This document shows, in pieces, positions 25,031-34,863 of a DNA stretch of 64,000 nt. Every line of letters begins with the position of its first letter. Position 1 is the stretch's first letter. The translations under genes and the position numbers were made by a program. The DNA comes from Ruminococcaceae bacterium UBA3751. Lineage in GTDB: Bacteria > Bacillota > Clostridia > Oscillospirales > Acutalibacteraceae. The DNA is taken from the NCBI GenBank assembly GCA_002371215.1, contig DFGL01000060.1, positions 1 to 64,000 on the forward strand. Direction: 5' to 3'. Under the pieces are notes generated by a model that ran no database searches, was not told the origin of the DNA, and saw only the letters and a list, made by a program, of their open reading frames with translations.

Positions 25031-25517
25031 CGCTTTTCTCCTTGTTTTTAATTAAATCCGTTACAAGATACAAAACGAGAGAGCAGGCTCCGAGAGTAAC
25101 CGCGCTGTCCGCAATATTAAAAACGGCAAAATTCACAAATACGGGCTCAATAAAATCAACAACGTACGAAAAACGAACTCTGTCAATAAGGTTGCCTATG
25201 CCGCCCGAAATAATTACGCCTATGCTCCAATACGCCCAGAGATGAGGACATTTATCTGAAAAAAGATACCGGAGTCCCGCGGCGCAAACCGCAACGGTAA
25301 GGATAATAAAAATCCACCTTGCTCCGCTTAAAAGCGAAAAAGCCATACCTGTATTTTCGGCATAGCGGAACTGAACAACCTTCGGTATAAAGGTAAACGC
25401 TTCGGCGCCCTTTAAATACCTTACGGCTAAATATTTAGTCAGCTGGTCAAACGCAACAATCATTAAAATCATAACGCTGCACCAGAGATGCTTTTTAAGG
25501 TGTTCGTTTTTTTTCAT
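25023..25517 (-). CDS. lspA: Lipoprotein signal peptidase (signal peptidase II)
   Basis: 164 aa, four membrane segments. This aspartyl protease cuts the signal peptide from prolipoproteins after the lipobox cysteine is diacylated. Motifs seen: FDQLTK near residue 24, NTGMAFSLL (about 55-63), NLIDR with D112 and FNIADS with D137; the last two Asp are the catalytic dyad. Length is normal. It would process the lipoproteins encoded here (16203 and 48470). It follows ileS after 53 nt that hold a GC-rich hairpin, so it may be partly uncoupled from ileS, and overlaps the next gene by 8 nt. Confidence 0.95.
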   Translation of the reverse strand: MKKNEHLKKHLWCSVMILMIVAFDQLTKYLAVRYLKGAEAFTFIPKVVQFRYAENTGMAFSLLSGARWIFIILTVAVCAAGLRYLFSDKCPHLWAYWSIGVIISGGIGNLIDRVRFSYVVDFIEPVFVNFAVFNIADSAVTLGACSLVLYLVTDLIKNKEKSDA

Positions 25518-25536
25518 AACGGTATATTCTCAATTC

Positions 25537-25560
25537 AGGGAGGGCACGCAGACCCTCCCT
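25537..25560. repeat. GC-rich hairpin between ileS and lspA
   Basis: AGGGAGGG and CCCTCCCT around CACGCAGA. The form GGAGGG-CACGCAGA-CCCTCC resembles the GGGCGGG-CGCAGA-GACCCGCC module in repeat copy B, so it may be a fragment of the same family. On the minus strand no T run follows, so it is a poor terminator for ileS. Confidence 0.45.
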
Positions 25561-25570
25561 TTCTTGTTGT

Positions 25571-28366
25571 TTATAAATTGAGAGCTTTCATCGTCTCGGC
25601 ACATTCAGCGCAGAGAGTCGGATGCTCGGCGCAGGAGCCTACTGTTGTTGAGAACTTCCAGCAGCGCTCACACTTTTCGCCGTCAGCCCTTGCAACGGTA
25701 ATGCTCAGACCTTCAACGTCGCCCTTCACAGCGCCTTCACCTTCTGCAAGCTCAACTGCGGAGGTGATAAAGATTTCGGGTAGAGCGTCCTTAACGCCCT
25801 CAAGGAATTCCTTAAGCTCGCCGTCAGCGTAAAGGGTGACCTTTGCTTCAAGCGGCTTACCGATAACCTTTTCATTACGCGCAAGCTCAAGCGCCTTCTG
25901 AACGTCGGTTCTGATTTCGTGGATTTTATCCCACTTTGCGATAAACGCACCGTCAGCATCAATATAGTCAGCCTCGGGAATATCGTTAAAGAGAGGTCCT
26001 TCGGGATTTCTTGAGCTATCGTGCTTCATAGCGAGCCAGATTTCATCGCAGGTGTAAGCGAGAATCGGGGTAAGCACAAGGGTAAGCGCGTCGAGCACCT
26101 TATAGAGTACCGTCTGCGCAGCGCGTCTTGACTTTGAGTCGGGCGCAGTTGTATAGAGTCTGTTTTTGAGAACGTCAAAATAGAAGTTACTCATATCAAC
26201 AACGCAGAAATTATGGAGCGCGTGAGCAGTTGTGTGGTACTCATAATTATCATAGCCCGCTCTTGCTTCCTTAAGCACCTCGTCAAGCTTCATAAGAGCG
26301 TACTTATCAAGTTCTTCGAGCTCCTCGTTGGGTACGGTATCCTTATCGGGGTCAAAATCGTAAAGGTTGCCGAGGCAGTACCTTGCGGTATTTCTGATTT
26401 TTCTGTAGTTATCGGAAATCTGCTTGATAATCTCGTCCGAAATACGGATATCAGCGTGGTAATCCGCTGAAGCAACCCAGAGGCGGAGAATATCAGCGCC
26501 GAATTTATTCATTATTTCCTGCGGGTCAATACCGTTGCCGAGGGATTTACTCATTTTTCTGCCCTCGCCGTCAACTGTCCAGCCGTGGGTAATAATCTCT
26601 CTGTACGGAGCGCCCTTACCCGCTGCAACAGAGGTGAGAAGCGAGGACTGGAACCAGCCTCTGTACTGGTCAGCGCCCTCAAGATAAACGTCTGCAGGCC
26701 ACTTGAGATAAGGTCTGTTCTTGCAAACTGCAAAATGCGAGGAGCCTGAATCAAACCAAACGTCCATAATATCCTTTTCCTTTTCAAAGCCCTCAGCCTT
26801 GCCGCAATGCGGACAGGTGAAGCCCTCGGGAAGGAAGTATTCGGCGTCGTGGGCAAACCACGCGTCGCTGCCCTCTTTTCCGAAAATATCGGAAACCTTA
26901 TTCATAACGTCTGCGTCAATAATCTCTTTACCGCAGTCCTTACAATAAATAACGGGAATAGGAACGCCCCATTTTCTCTGGCGGGAAATACACCAGTCCG
27001 CGCGCTCCTGAACCATTGACTGAAGTCTGTCCTTACCCCACTCGGGGAACCACTTAACCTCCTCGGCTGCTTTAACGGCGTCCTCCTTAAAGGCGTCAAC
27101 AGAGCAGAACCACTGAGAGGTTGCGCGGAAGATAACGGGCTTATGGCAGCGCCAGCAGTGAGGATACTGGTGCTTAATCTTTTTAAGCGCAAAGAGAGCG
27201 CCGATTTTTTCAAGATGCTCGGCTATAGGCTTGTTTGCATCCTCGGTTGAAAGACCTGCGAACTGACCAGCCTCCTCAGTGAGAATACCCTTATCGTCAA
27301 CTGGTACAACCATCGGGATTTCAGGGTAATTTTTACAAACGATAAAGTCGTCAACACCGTGGCCGGGAGCTGTATGAACGCAGCCCGTACCGCTTTCAAG
27401 AGTAACGTGGTCGCCTACTATAACGAGAGACGTTCTGTCAAGGAACGGATGAGCGGTTTTGATATATTCAAGCTCTGAGCCGCGGATAATACCTACGGTT
27501 TCGTAATCCTCAATTCCCGCGTCAGCAAACGCAACGGGGCCGAGGTCCGTTGCCATAACATAATACTCACCGTTAGCCTTGAAAAGAGAATACTCATAGT
27601 TCGGGCCAACGCAGATTGCAAGGTTAGCGGGAAGAGTCCATGTTGTAGTTGTCCAGATTACGAAATAGGTTTTATCAAGCTCTGCGCCGAGTGCTTCAAG
27701 CTTGCCCATATCGTCCGTAACCTTAAACTTAACGTAGATTGAGTGGCAGGGGTCCTCGCCGTATTCAATCTCCGCTTCTGCGAGCGCCGTATTACAGTCG
27801 GCACACCAGTAAACGGGCTTTAAGCCTTTATAGATATAGCCCTTATTCGCCATTGAAGCAAAAACCTTAATCTGCTCCTGCTCAAACTCCTTCTGAAGCG
27901 TGATATACGGCTTATCCCACTCACCGATAACGCCCATACGCTTAAAGCTTTCGCGCTGAATATCAACGTAGGAAAGCGCTGTATCGCGGCAGATTTTACG
28001 CAACTCTAAATCAGTAATATTGCTCGTTGCGGTAATGCCTGCCTTTTTTCTTGCGGCAAGCTCTGTCGGCAGACCGTGGGTATCCCAGCCGGGAACATAG
28101 GGTGACTGGAAGCCCGTCATATTCTTATATCTTACAATGAAATCCTTAAGAGTTTTATTGAGCGCATGGCCGATATGAATATCGCCGTTAGCATACGGAG
28201 GGCCGTCGTGAAGAACGAATTTCGGCTTTTCCGCATTGTATTTCATAAGCTGCTCGTACTGTTTTTTCTCCTCCCAGCGAGCGAGGAATTCAGGCTCTCT
28301 CTGAGGGAGAGACGCTCTCATCGGAAAATCGGTTTTAGGTAAATTTAACGTCTTATTATAGTCCAT
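25571..28366 (-). CDS. ileS: Isoleucyl-tRNA synthetase
   Basis: 931 aa, class I synthetase that charges tRNA-Ile and edits mischarged valine. Seen: HIGH at 64-67 ([13 protein letters not shown]), the large editing domain ([18 protein letters not shown] and [16 protein letters not shown]), the KMSKS loop ([10 protein letters not shown], near residue 600), the anticodon-binding region and a C-terminal zinc finger (CERCW...C...CAEC). This bacterial-type length and zinc finger match the common, mupirocin-sensitive form. It lies 28 nt downstream of divIVA with no T-box leader between them, so expression should follow the upstream operon promoter. Confidence 0.97.
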   Translation of the reverse strand: MDYNKTLNLPKTDFPMRASLPQREPEFLARWEEKKQYEQLMKYNAEKPKFVLHDGPPYANGDIHIGHALNKTLKDFIVRYKNMTGFQSPYVPGWDTHGLPTELAARKKAGITATSNITDLELRKICRDTALSYVDIQRESFKRMGVIGEWDKPYITLQKEFEQEQIKVFASMANKGYIYKGLKPVYWCADCNTALAEAEIEYGEDPCHSIYVKFKVTDDMGKLEALGAELDKTYFVIWTTTTWTLPANLAICVGPNYEYSLFKANGEYYVMATDLGPVAFADAGIEDYETVGIIRGSELEYIKTAHPFLDRTSLVIVGDHVTLESGTGCVHTAPGHGVDDFIVCKNYPEIPMVVPVDDKGILTEEAGQFAGLSTEDANKPIAEHLEKIGALFALKKIKHQYPHCWRCHKPVIFRATSQWFCSVDAFKEDAVKAAEEVKWFPEWGKDRLQSMVQERADWCISRQRKWGVPIPVIYCKDCGKEIIDADVMNKVSDIFGKEGSDAWFAHDAEYFLPEGFTCPHCGKAEGFEKEKDIMDVWFDSGSSHFAVCKNRPYLKWPADVYLEGADQYRGWFQSSLLTSVAAGKGAPYREIITHGWTVDGEGRKMSKSLGNGIDPQEIMNKFGADILRLWVASADYHADIRISDEIIKQISDNYRKIRNTARYCLGNLYDFDPDKDTVPNEELEELDKYALMKLDEVLKEARAGYDNYEYHTTAHALHNFCVVDMSNFYFDVLKNRLYTTAPDSKSRRAAQTVLYKVLDALTLVLTPILAYTCDEIWLAMKHDSSRNPEGPLFNDIPEADYIDADGAFIAKWDKIHEIRTDVQKALELARNEKVIGKPLEAKVTLYADGELKEFLEGVKDALPEIFITSAVELAEGEGAVKGDVEGLSITVARADGEKCERCWKFSTTVGSCAEHPTLCAECAETMKALNL

Positions 28367-28394
28367 TTAAGTTAACTCCTGACAATTTATGTAA

Positions 28395-29549
28395 TTATTT
28401 CTTTTTCTTGAAAAATGCTTTATGTCTCGGCTCATCATCCTCGCCGCCGTCATAGTCATCGGGCGGAACGAGCGAGATAGTCTGCGTTTTATCAAGGTGA
28501 GCGTCCTCTTTTTTAAGGTTGAAATAGCTTTCAAAGGGCTGCTCGTCGCCGTCAGAGGATACGTCCTCCATTTCGGGTTCCTCGGTAATTTCGGGGATAA
28601 TTCGGTGAGAGGTATCAACGGGTGTAATCTTGTCGTTCGAGAACGCCTCAACCGCTGCCTTCGGATCCTCGGTTTCTTCTGTTAAGGTAAGCTGTTCTGC
28701 ATCCTCAGCGTTCTCAGCATCCTCAGACTCTTCATACACGGGAGCCTCAGGCTCGTATTCAGGCTCCTCATCAGGTACGGGAGCTTTAACAGCCTCAAGC
28801 GTAATCTCCTCGGGGATAGCCTCCTCCATCTCGTCAATCTCGTTCAAAAGACTGCTTACGTGGTTTTCGATATCCTCAACCTCTGTTTTGTCAGCGGTTT
28901 GGGTCATATCAATCTTAGCGCCGTTAAGAGCGTTGAGCTGGTTCGTATAGAGTTCCTTAAGACCGGCAATAAACTCAGCGGCGTCCTTTTTAAGAGCGGA
29001 ATTGAGGAGAACGTAAGCCTCCTTTTCCTCCTTAGAAGTAGCAATAAGGTCGTCGGAAATAGCCTTTGCCTGGTCAAGAATATCCTGAGCAACAATTTTT
29101 GAAGAATTAATGGCATCGTTTGCCTTTTTCTCGGCTGCAGCAATAATTCCGTTAGCCTCATCGGTTTTATTTTTAATAAGTCCCGTAGCATATGACCTTG
29201 CCTCGCTGATAGTCTGCTCAGCCTGTTCATTTGCTTTTGAAACGGTTTCAGCGGACTTAGCCTCTGAATCGGCAATAAGCTTATCCGCCTTTTCCCTTGC
29301 CTCTGCCTCAATAGTGTCGGACATCTTCTGGGCTGTAATGAGAGCGGATTTAATTGAATCCTCATCTCTTCTGTATTCCTCTATCTTTGAAGCGAGCGCT
29401 TCAAGCTTGCGGTACAGTTCCTTATTTTCGTTAGCATACGCCTCAATAGTATCCGAAGCCTGCTCAATTACTGCCTCAACCTCGGCAATATTAAAGCCGT
29501 CATCTTCGTGCTGAAATTTAACTTCTCTTAAATCGTTAGCGCTAATCAT
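28395..29549 (-). CDS. divIVA: DivIVA-family pole/septum protein
   Basis: 384 aa from ATG 29549, chosen because GGAGG is 8 nt upstream; earlier in-frame starts overlap that site. The N-terminus MISANDLREVKF...GFNIAEVEAVIEQ is the DivIVA membrane-binding domain. It is followed by a long coiled coil (about 30-220, Ala/Glu/Lys heptads) and an acidic, disordered tail rich in Glu/Pro ending in a basic FFKKKK. DivIVA binds curved membrane at poles and septa and recruits division, wall or chromosome partners. The tail is longer than in Bacillus (164 aa total there). It sits between sepF and ileS as in the ylm cluster. Confidence 0.9.
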   Translation of the reverse strand: MISANDLREVKFQHEDDGFNIAEVEAVIEQASDTIEAYANENKELYRKLEALASKIEEYRRDEDSIKSALITAQKMSDTIEAEAREKADKLIADSEAKSAETVSKANEQAEQTISEARSYATGLIKNKTDEANGIIAAAEKKANDAINSSKIVAQDILDQAKAISDDLIATSKEEKEAYVLLNSALKKDAAEFIAGLKELYTNQLNALNGAKIDMTQTADKTEVEDIENHVSSLLNEIDEMEEAIPEEITLEAVKAPVPDEEPEYEPEAPVYEESEDAENAEDAEQLTLTEETEDPKAAVEAFSNDKITPVDTSHRIIPEITEEPEMEDVSSDGDEQPFESYFNLKKEDAHLDKTQTISLVPPDDYDGGEDDEPRHKAFFKKKK

Positions 29550-29573
29550 TATCATATCCTCCAAAAATAATTA

Positions 29574-30080
29574 TCACATAAACATTCCGTTGCTCTCAAG
29601 CTCGTCAATCAAATCGCCCATAACATCAACGTTATACGGAGTAATGATATAGGTTGAATTTGCAACACGCTTAATCTGACCGTCATTAGCATAGGCAACT
29701 CCCGAAAGGAAGTCAAGCAGTCTTCTTGCAATATCCTTATTGGTTGCCTCAAGATTGAGCACAACAGTTCTCTTTTCATTGAGGTTATCGGCAATATTAG
29801 CCGCCTCCTCATATCTTTCGGGCTTAACGAGGACTACCTGGAATTGGGTTGTTGCGTGGATATTAACAACCTTGTCGCCTCTCTGCCTCCTCGGCGCACG
29901 CTCAGCGCGCTCCGTACGCTCGTGGCGTTCCTCCCGTTCACGGGGAAGCGGGCGTTCGTTTCTCTCAATTGAGCGCTCCGCTCTTGCGGGAAGCCCAAAG
30001 GAGTTATTCTCATCATAGTATTCGTCAAAATCTTCGTCGTCATCAACGAGCATATCCTTGAATTTGTCAAAAAGTCCCAT
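29574..30080 (-). CDS. sepF: SepF, FtsZ-associated cell division protein
   Basis: 168 aa. The N-terminal amphipathic helix MGLFDKFKDML anchors it to the membrane; an Arg/Glu-rich linker follows (about 30-70). The conserved C-terminal domain (about 75-168) has VVNIHATTQFQVVLVKPERY, LEATNKDIARRLLDFLSG and a GQIKRVANSTYIITP strand. SepF polymerises on the inner side of the septal membrane and binds the FtsZ C-terminus. Linker length is normal. It lies 24 nt upstream of the divIVA start and 23 nt after yggS. Confidence 0.95.
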   Translation of the reverse strand: MGLFDKFKDMLVDDDEDFDEYYDENNSFGLPARAERSIERNERPLPREREERHERTERAERAPRRQRGDKVVNIHATTQFQVVLVKPERYEEAANIADNLNEKRTVVLNLEATNKDIARRLLDFLSGVAYANDGQIKRVANSTYIITPYNVDVMGDLIDELESNGMFM

Positions 30081-30103
30081 CTCTTTACCTCACACTTTAT
30101 AAA

Positions 30104-30817
30104 TTAAAAATATCTTCTGGCTCCGAAGATTGCAGAGCCTACTCTTACTAAATTTGAACCCTCATAAACGGCAGCCTCAAAGTCGCCGCTCATTCCCATC
30201 GAGAGTATTTCCATATCTATATTATCTAAATTTTTATCTCTTATGTCAATAAATCTTTTGTACATAAGGGAAAAATATTTTCTCGCCTCGTTTTCATCGC
30301 AAATCGGGGGTATGGTCATTAGTCCTTTAACCTTAATACCCTCAAGCTGCGCAACGCCGCAAACGAGCTCCTCCAGACAGTCTGCACTAACTCCGCTTTT
30401 TGACTCCTCGTTTCCGATATTCACCTCAAGGAGCACCTTGCTCACTAAACCGCGGTTAACGGAAACCTTGCTTATTTCCTTGGCGAGCTTAAGGCTGTCA
30501 ACGGATTGAATCATATCAACCTCGCCTACAATCTGTTTAACCTTATTGGTCTGAAGGTGGCCGATAAGATGTTTTTCAACCCCGTCAAGATGAAGAGAAT
30601 CCTTTTTGCCGAGATATTCCTGAACTCTGTTTTCACCTATTAAATCCGCACCGTCGTCAAGCACGGGGTTAATATACTCAGCCTCAATGGTTTTGGTAAC
30701 GCACATAAGGCGTACCTCCTCAGGCTTTCTTCCCGCTTTAACGGCGGCCTCCATAACCCTGTCCTTAATTCTGCGGTAATTATCAACGGTTGCGCCGACA
30801 CGCGCCTCATCAATCAT
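30104..30817 (-). CDS. YggS/PLPBP-family pyridoxal-phosphate homeostasis protein
   Basis: 237 aa, the usual length. It is a single alanine-racemase-like barrel that binds PLP on a lysine (K42 in VTKT) but lacks the racemase second domain. Motifs: IGENRVQEYLGK, HLIGHLQTNKVK, QSVDSLKLA and KGLMTIPP, with a SMGMSGDFEAAV phosphate loop near the end. It keeps PLP and amino-acid pools balanced. In Gram-positives it is regularly next to sepF (ylmE-ylmF), as here. It overlaps the end of the HlyD-like gene by 8 nt. Confidence 0.94.
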   Translation of the reverse strand: MIDEARVGATVDNYRRIKDRVMEAAVKAGRKPEEVRLMCVTKTIEAEYINPVLDDGADLIGENRVQEYLGKKDSLHLDGVEKHLIGHLQTNKVKQIVGEVDMIQSVDSLKLAKEISKVSVNRGLVSKVLLEVNIGNEESKSGVSADCLEELVCGVAQLEGIKVKGLMTIPPICDENEARKYFSLMYKRFIDIRDKNLDNIDMEILSMGMSGDFEAAVYEGSNLVRVGSAIFGARRYF

Positions 30818-32039
30818 AAACCTTGCCCTCCTTCAGTTCTTTACCCTGAGTAATGATTTTATCGTAAAGGCGGATTCCGTCCTCATTGTCCTGGTCAAAT
30901 TCAAGAATGGCAAATTCATCCGTAGTATAAAGCACCTCTGCCTTTCTGAAATAAACCTGGCTTGCAACGAGTGCATATACGCCCTTTTCTCCTTTTTTAT
31001 TAACGTGTATAGCGGAAAGCGGCACCTTAATGCCCTCATAGCTTTTAATTCTCAGCTCAATATCCTCACACCTCAGCGAAGCGAGGGAGCTGTTCATATC
31101 GTTACACCTTAAAAGTAAAAGCGATTGCTTTTCGCCGTGGGGTATATCCGCTCCGCTTACAATTTCAGCGGTCAGCACCGTATCGTTACTGTCCTTCAGC
31201 GAAAGCTTTACTGTCCCGCCGTTTTTAAGAGTTTTAGCGTCCTGTGCGTCAATAACGCACGCCATATACCATTCGTAGCTTGTTACAAGCTTTCCGAGAT
31301 AATCAGTAGTTTTCTTTTCTTTTTCGATTTTATCAATCGTATTTTGCACCTGCTCAAGAGTCAGCTCCTCAACCTTATCGTAGGGAACAACGTTTTCGTA
31401 GCCGTCCGTATAGCTTGAAAATACGCCCGATACGTCGGTTGTTATAAAGCTGTCGGGCTTGGCGTTAGAAGCGTACTGCTGTGCCTGCTGTCTTAAATCC
31501 TGAATGATTGAGAGAAGGTCTACCTTTTCGCCAATAATTATCTGGCGGCGTACAAGACCGTCGTTTACCTTTTCGCCCGCTTCGGAAAGTCCCTCAGTAT
31601 TGCGCAGCGCAATATTTCGGATATAAGTATTAATGTCCGACTCAAGCTCGGAATCTATGCTCTCAACGCTCGCAACCTGACCGAGAGTCTGGCTTTCAAG
31701 GTTTTCATAGTAGGCGAGGCTCTGCTGAATTTCCGCGTACTTTGAATAATTAGTTGCAGCCTCCTGATTAGAAAACCTCATAGCTATATTTCCGCCAACG
31801 TTTACCTTATCGCCGTCTTTAAAACAGGGAACGGTAATTCCGCCCGACGCTTTGTTTACGGGCTGTTCATCCCTTATAACAAGCGCTTTGGCGTCAACCT
31901 TTTCATAAACCGTTGAAATAAGGGCGGTTTCGGTTTTAACCTCAATATGAGATACCGAATACACCTCAAAGGCGATATATGCAAATATAAGCGCAATAGC
32001 TATTGCTATTGAAATATTATTTAGCCTTTCCCTGTTCAA
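30810..32039 (-). CDS. HlyD-like membrane-fusion/adaptor protein
   Basis: 409 aa. A short cytoplasmic N-terminus and one membrane span (about 9-27) lead to an extracytoplasmic body. The latter has a lipoyl-like half-motif (GGITVPCFKDGDKVNVGG), a coiled-coil hairpin (about 95-200, then 240-260) and beta-barrel parts (TAEIVSGADIPHGEKQSLLL; GIKVPLSAIHVNKKGEKGV). This is the layout of HlyD/secretion adaptors, but no ABC transporter or outer-membrane partner is nearby. Proteins of this shape recur at this place, next to yggS-sepF, in clostridia, so a role in division-site envelope assembly is plausible but inferred. Start is 14 nt after miaA. Confidence 0.78.
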   Translation of the reverse strand: MNRERLNNISIAIAIALIFAYIAFEVYSVSHIEVKTETALISTVYEKVDAKALVIRDEQPVNKASGGITVPCFKDGDKVNVGGNIAMRFSNQEAATNYSKYAEIQQSLAYYENLESQTLGQVASVESIDSELESDINTYIRNIALRNTEGLSEAGEKVNDGLVRRQIIIGEKVDLLSIIQDLRQQAQQYASNAKPDSFITTDVSGVFSSYTDGYENVVPYDKVEELTLEQVQNTIDKIEKEKKTTDYLGKLVTSYEWYMACVIDAQDAKTLKNGGTVKLSLKDSNDTVLTAEIVSGADIPHGEKQSLLLLRCNDMNSSLASLRCEDIELRIKSYEGIKVPLSAIHVNKKGEKGVYALVASQVYFRKAEVLYTTDEFAILEFDQDNEDGIRLYDKIITQGKELKEGKVYD

Positions 32040-32053
32040 ATCCGTTTCCTCCG

Positions 32054-32971
32054 TTAGTCCTTCAAAAACTCCTCTGCCAGACTGATTGCCTGCTCTGTCG
32101 GGGAAGCATTTTCCCCGTCGGTATAAACCCAGCGGATGTTTTTGTTCCTTCTGAACCAGGTCAACTGACGCTTTGCATAGCGCCGCGTTTCCCTTTTCAG
32201 GTTTTCCACAGCCTCATCAAGACTGATTTTTCCTTCAATATACGGCTGAAGTTCTTTATGCCCTATTGCCTGAGAGGAGGTTTTGCCCGTTTTTCCGAGC
32301 GCCTCTCTTGCCTCAGAAACAAGCCCGTTTTCAAGCATCCTGTCAACGCGAAGGTTAATTCTCTCATAGAGCTTTTCCCTGTCGCGGCAGTTAATACCTA
32401 TATAAAGCGCGTCGTACGGGCTTTCTGCAAGGCGTGAATTCTTGTTCTGCTCGGTCTTACTGACTCCGCCGTAATAAAGTTCAAGCGCTCTTATAACGCG
32501 TTTTCTGTTATTTTTATGTATGCCTTCGGCAGCCTCGCCGTCAACGCTTAACAGCTCGTTATACAGCTCGTCCGTGTCTTTTTCCGACAGTCTCTGCCTC
32601 AGCTCCTCGTCTATGCTGACGTCAGAAAAGCTGATGTTATTAATCAGACTGTCTATAAACAGCCCCGTTCCGCCCGCAATAATCGGGACTTTCCCCCTCG
32701 AATGAATTTCCTCTATCTTTTTCTTGGCAAGAGCGGTAAACTCCGCAACGGAGAAACTCTCATCCGGGCTAAGGAATTCAAGAAGATGATGGGGTATTCC
32801 CTGCTGTTCCTCTTTGGTTGCGGCGGCGGTCGCTATCGGCATACCGCGGTAAACCTGCATTGAATCGGCGCTGATTATCTCTCCGCCGACAGCCTTGGCA
32901 ATGCTTACGGCAAGCGCCGTTTTTCCCGAGGCTGTAGCGCCGACAACGCATATAACTTTTATTTTTTCCAT
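32054..32971 (-). CDS. miaA: tRNA dimethylallyltransferase
   Basis: 305 aa from ATG 32971, one base after the mutL stop codon; an in-frame start inside mutL is less likely. It transfers a dimethylallyl group to A37 of tRNAs that read UNN codons. Seen: P-loop GATASGKT near residue 11, SADSMQVYRGM with the family's catalytic Asp, GGTGLFIDSLI, the swinging domain and SQAIGHKEL. Its product (i6A) is the substrate of MiaB, encoded five genes upstream in the same operon, so the two steps of ms2i6A synthesis are co-regulated. Confidence 0.96.
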   Translation of the reverse strand: MEKIKVICVVGATASGKTALAVSIAKAVGGEIISADSMQVYRGMPIATAAATKEEQQGIPHHLLEFLSPDESFSVAEFTALAKKKIEEIHSRGKVPIIAGGTGLFIDSLINNISFSDVSIDEELRQRLSEKDTDELYNELLSVDGEAAEGIHKNNRKRVIRALELYYGGVSKTEQNKNSRLAESPYDALYIGINCRDREKLYERINLRVDRMLENGLVSEAREALGKTGKTSSQAIGHKELQPYIEGKISLDEAVENLKRETRRYAKRQLTWFRRNKNIRWVYTDGENASPTEQAISLAEEFLKD

Positions 32972-32972
32972 A

Positions 32973-34844
32973 CTACGCCCTGCCGAACTGCTTTTCAATA
33001 TCGTACCTGCTCATCTTTATCATAACGGGTCTGCCGTGGGGGCAGTATCTGATATTCGGCATCGCAAGTAACTTTTTAACGAATAATTCGCGCTCATAGG
33101 GCGAGGTGTAGTCGCCGCCCTTGACTGCTGCACGGCAGGAGGTTGAATGGAAAATCCAATCCATCTTTTCGGGGGTAATATCCGTTTTGCCATCAAGGAG
33201 TTTGCCCGCGGTTTCACAGATTAAATCCTCTATCCTCTCTCCGTCTAAAATTGAGGGACATTCGCGAACTATTACAGAGCTGTTGCCGAAATCTTCAACG
33301 GCAAATCCGCATTTTGAATACAGAGCAAGATTATCGCACACCGCGCTGTATTCCTCCTTCGAAAGGCGGATAACAACCGGCTGAAGAAGAATCTGCGAAT
33401 GAATAACCGTACTGCTTTTCAGTTCCTCGTAGTTCATTCTTTCGTGGGCGGCGTGTTTATCAATAAAGTACAGTGCGCCTTCAATTTCAACAATAATATA
33501 GGTTTTAAACGCCTCTCCTACCACCCTGAAATCGGGAATATCAACTTCATTTTTTACGGGCGCGGCTTCCGTTTTAACCTCAGGCGCCGGTTCCGTTTTA
33601 ATTTCAGGCTTCGGCTCAGTCTTTCGTATCGGCTCATCATCGCCGAAATCAATATCAAGCCTTATAACGCCGCCGTTTTCGGTTTTTTGGGGCGCGTCGG
33701 TTTTCTTAGGCGCGGCAACTCTCCAGAAATCCTCCGGGTCGCGCTGCTTAAATTCCATCTGGCGCGGCTTTTCCTCACCGCCGAAAAGGTCTATCTTTCC
33801 GCTCGCGGTTACGGGATTGGTTTTGTAGGAGGAAAAATGCGCTTCCTTAGGCGTGTCGCCCGCTTCAATTGCGGATTTAACCCCATAATAAACGAGCTCA
33901 AACACCGGGCGCTCGTTTGCAAATCGCACCTCGGTCTTTGCCGGGTGAACGTTAACGTCAACAAGCGCGGCGTTACATTCAATATTGAGCACGCAGCCAG
34001 GGAATTTACCCACCATAATCGAGTTACGGTACGCCTGCTCAAGCGCCGCCATAGCCGTCTGGCTTTTAACAAGGCGGGAATTGATAAAGAAATACTGCAT
34101 CGCCCTGCTTTTTCTTGAAGCGGAGGGCTTTGTTACAACTCCCGTAAGGCGCATATTGTTTACGCTGTAATCAACGTCAATCAGTCCGTCGGAAAACTCT
34201 TTGCCGAGAACCGAGTAAATCGTGCTTTTAAGATTTCCGTTGCCCGAGGTTATAAGCACCTGCTTACCCTCGCGGATAAAGCGGAAGGAAATCTCGGGGT
34301 GGCTTATCGCCATCCTGTCAACAATTCCCGCAACGGAATTGCCCTCGGTAACGTCTTTTTTTAGGAATTTCATCCTCGCGGGGGTATTAAAGAAAATATC
34401 GCGTACCGCAATCGTTGTACCCACCGGGCAGCCCGCCTCAGAAAAATCGAGTTCCTCACCGCCTGCAATCTCATAGCGCGTTCCGAGCTCCTTGTTTTCG
34501 GTACGGGTGAGGAGTTCAACCTTTGCAACCGCGGCAACGGAAGCCATAGCCTCTCCCCTGAAACCGAGCGTTCCGATAGAATCAAGGTCCTCGCTGTTTT
34601 TAATCTTGCTCGTTGCGTGGGGAATAAAGACCTTTTTAACCTGCTCCCTTTCTATACCCGTTCCGTCGTCGGTTATACGGATATAGGTTGTTCCGCCGTT
34701 TTTAATTTCAACGGTAATATTCTTTGCTCCCGCATCAACGGAATTTTCAATCATTTCCTTAACTATTGACGACGGGCGCTCAACAACCTCGCCCGCTGCA
34801 ATAAGCTGGTAAACCTCTTTGGGCAGAATATTAATTTCGGGCAA
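32973..34844 (-). CDS. mutL: DNA mismatch repair protein MutL
   Basis: About 623 aa. A TTG start at 34844 gives the family-standard opening MPEINILPKEV, with AAAGGAAG 9 nt upstream; an in-frame GTG at 34853 abuts that site. GHKL ATPase motifs: ENSVDAGA, DDGTGI and TLGFRGEAMAS; then the transducer fold and a Pro/Glu/Lys linker (about 360-430). The C-terminal domain has DKHAAHERMNYEE and CPHGRP, the metal motifs of endonuclease-active MutL found in bacteria without MutH. It nicks the new strand after MutS finds a mismatch. It lies 19 nt after mutS. Confidence 0.95.
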   Translation of the reverse strand: MPEINILPKEVYQLIAAGEVVERPSSIVKEMIENSVDAGAKNITVEIKNGGTTYIRITDDGTGIEREQVKKVFIPHATSKIKNSEDLDSIGTLGFRGEAMASVAAVAKVELLTRTENKELGTRYEIAGGEELDFSEAGCPVGTTIAVRDIFFNTPARMKFLKKDVTEGNSVAGIVDRMAISHPEISFRFIREGKQVLITSGNGNLKSTIYSVLGKEFSDGLIDVDYSVNNMRLTGVVTKPSASRKSRAMQYFFINSRLVKSQTAMAALEQAYRNSIMVGKFPGCVLNIECNAALVDVNVHPAKTEVRFANERPVFELVYYGVKSAIEAGDTPKEAHFSSYKTNPVTASGKIDLFGGEEKPRQMEFKQRDPEDFWRVAAPKKTDAPQKTENGGVIRLDIDFGDDEPIRKTEPKPEIKTEPAPEVKTEAAPVKNEVDIPDFRVVGEAFKTYIIVEIEGALYFIDKHAAHERMNYEELKSSTVIHSQILLQPVVIRLSKEEYSAVCDNLALYSKCGFAVEDFGNSSVIVRECPSILDGERIEDLICETAGKLLDGKTDITPEKMDWIFHSTSCRAAVKGGDYTSPYERELFVKKLLAMPNIRYCPHGRPVMIKMSRYDIEKQFGRA

Positions 34845-34863
34845 GGCGTTCACTTCCTTTCTT

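Noticed and set aside
28367..28394. Possible T-box leader before ileS
   Set aside because: Only 28 nt separate divIVA and ileS, far too short for a T-box.
33399..34118. 239-codon plus-strand frame opposite mutL
   Set aside because: Composition is that of a mutL shadow (Arg/Asn/Phe-rich); mutL motifs on the other strand are unambiguous.
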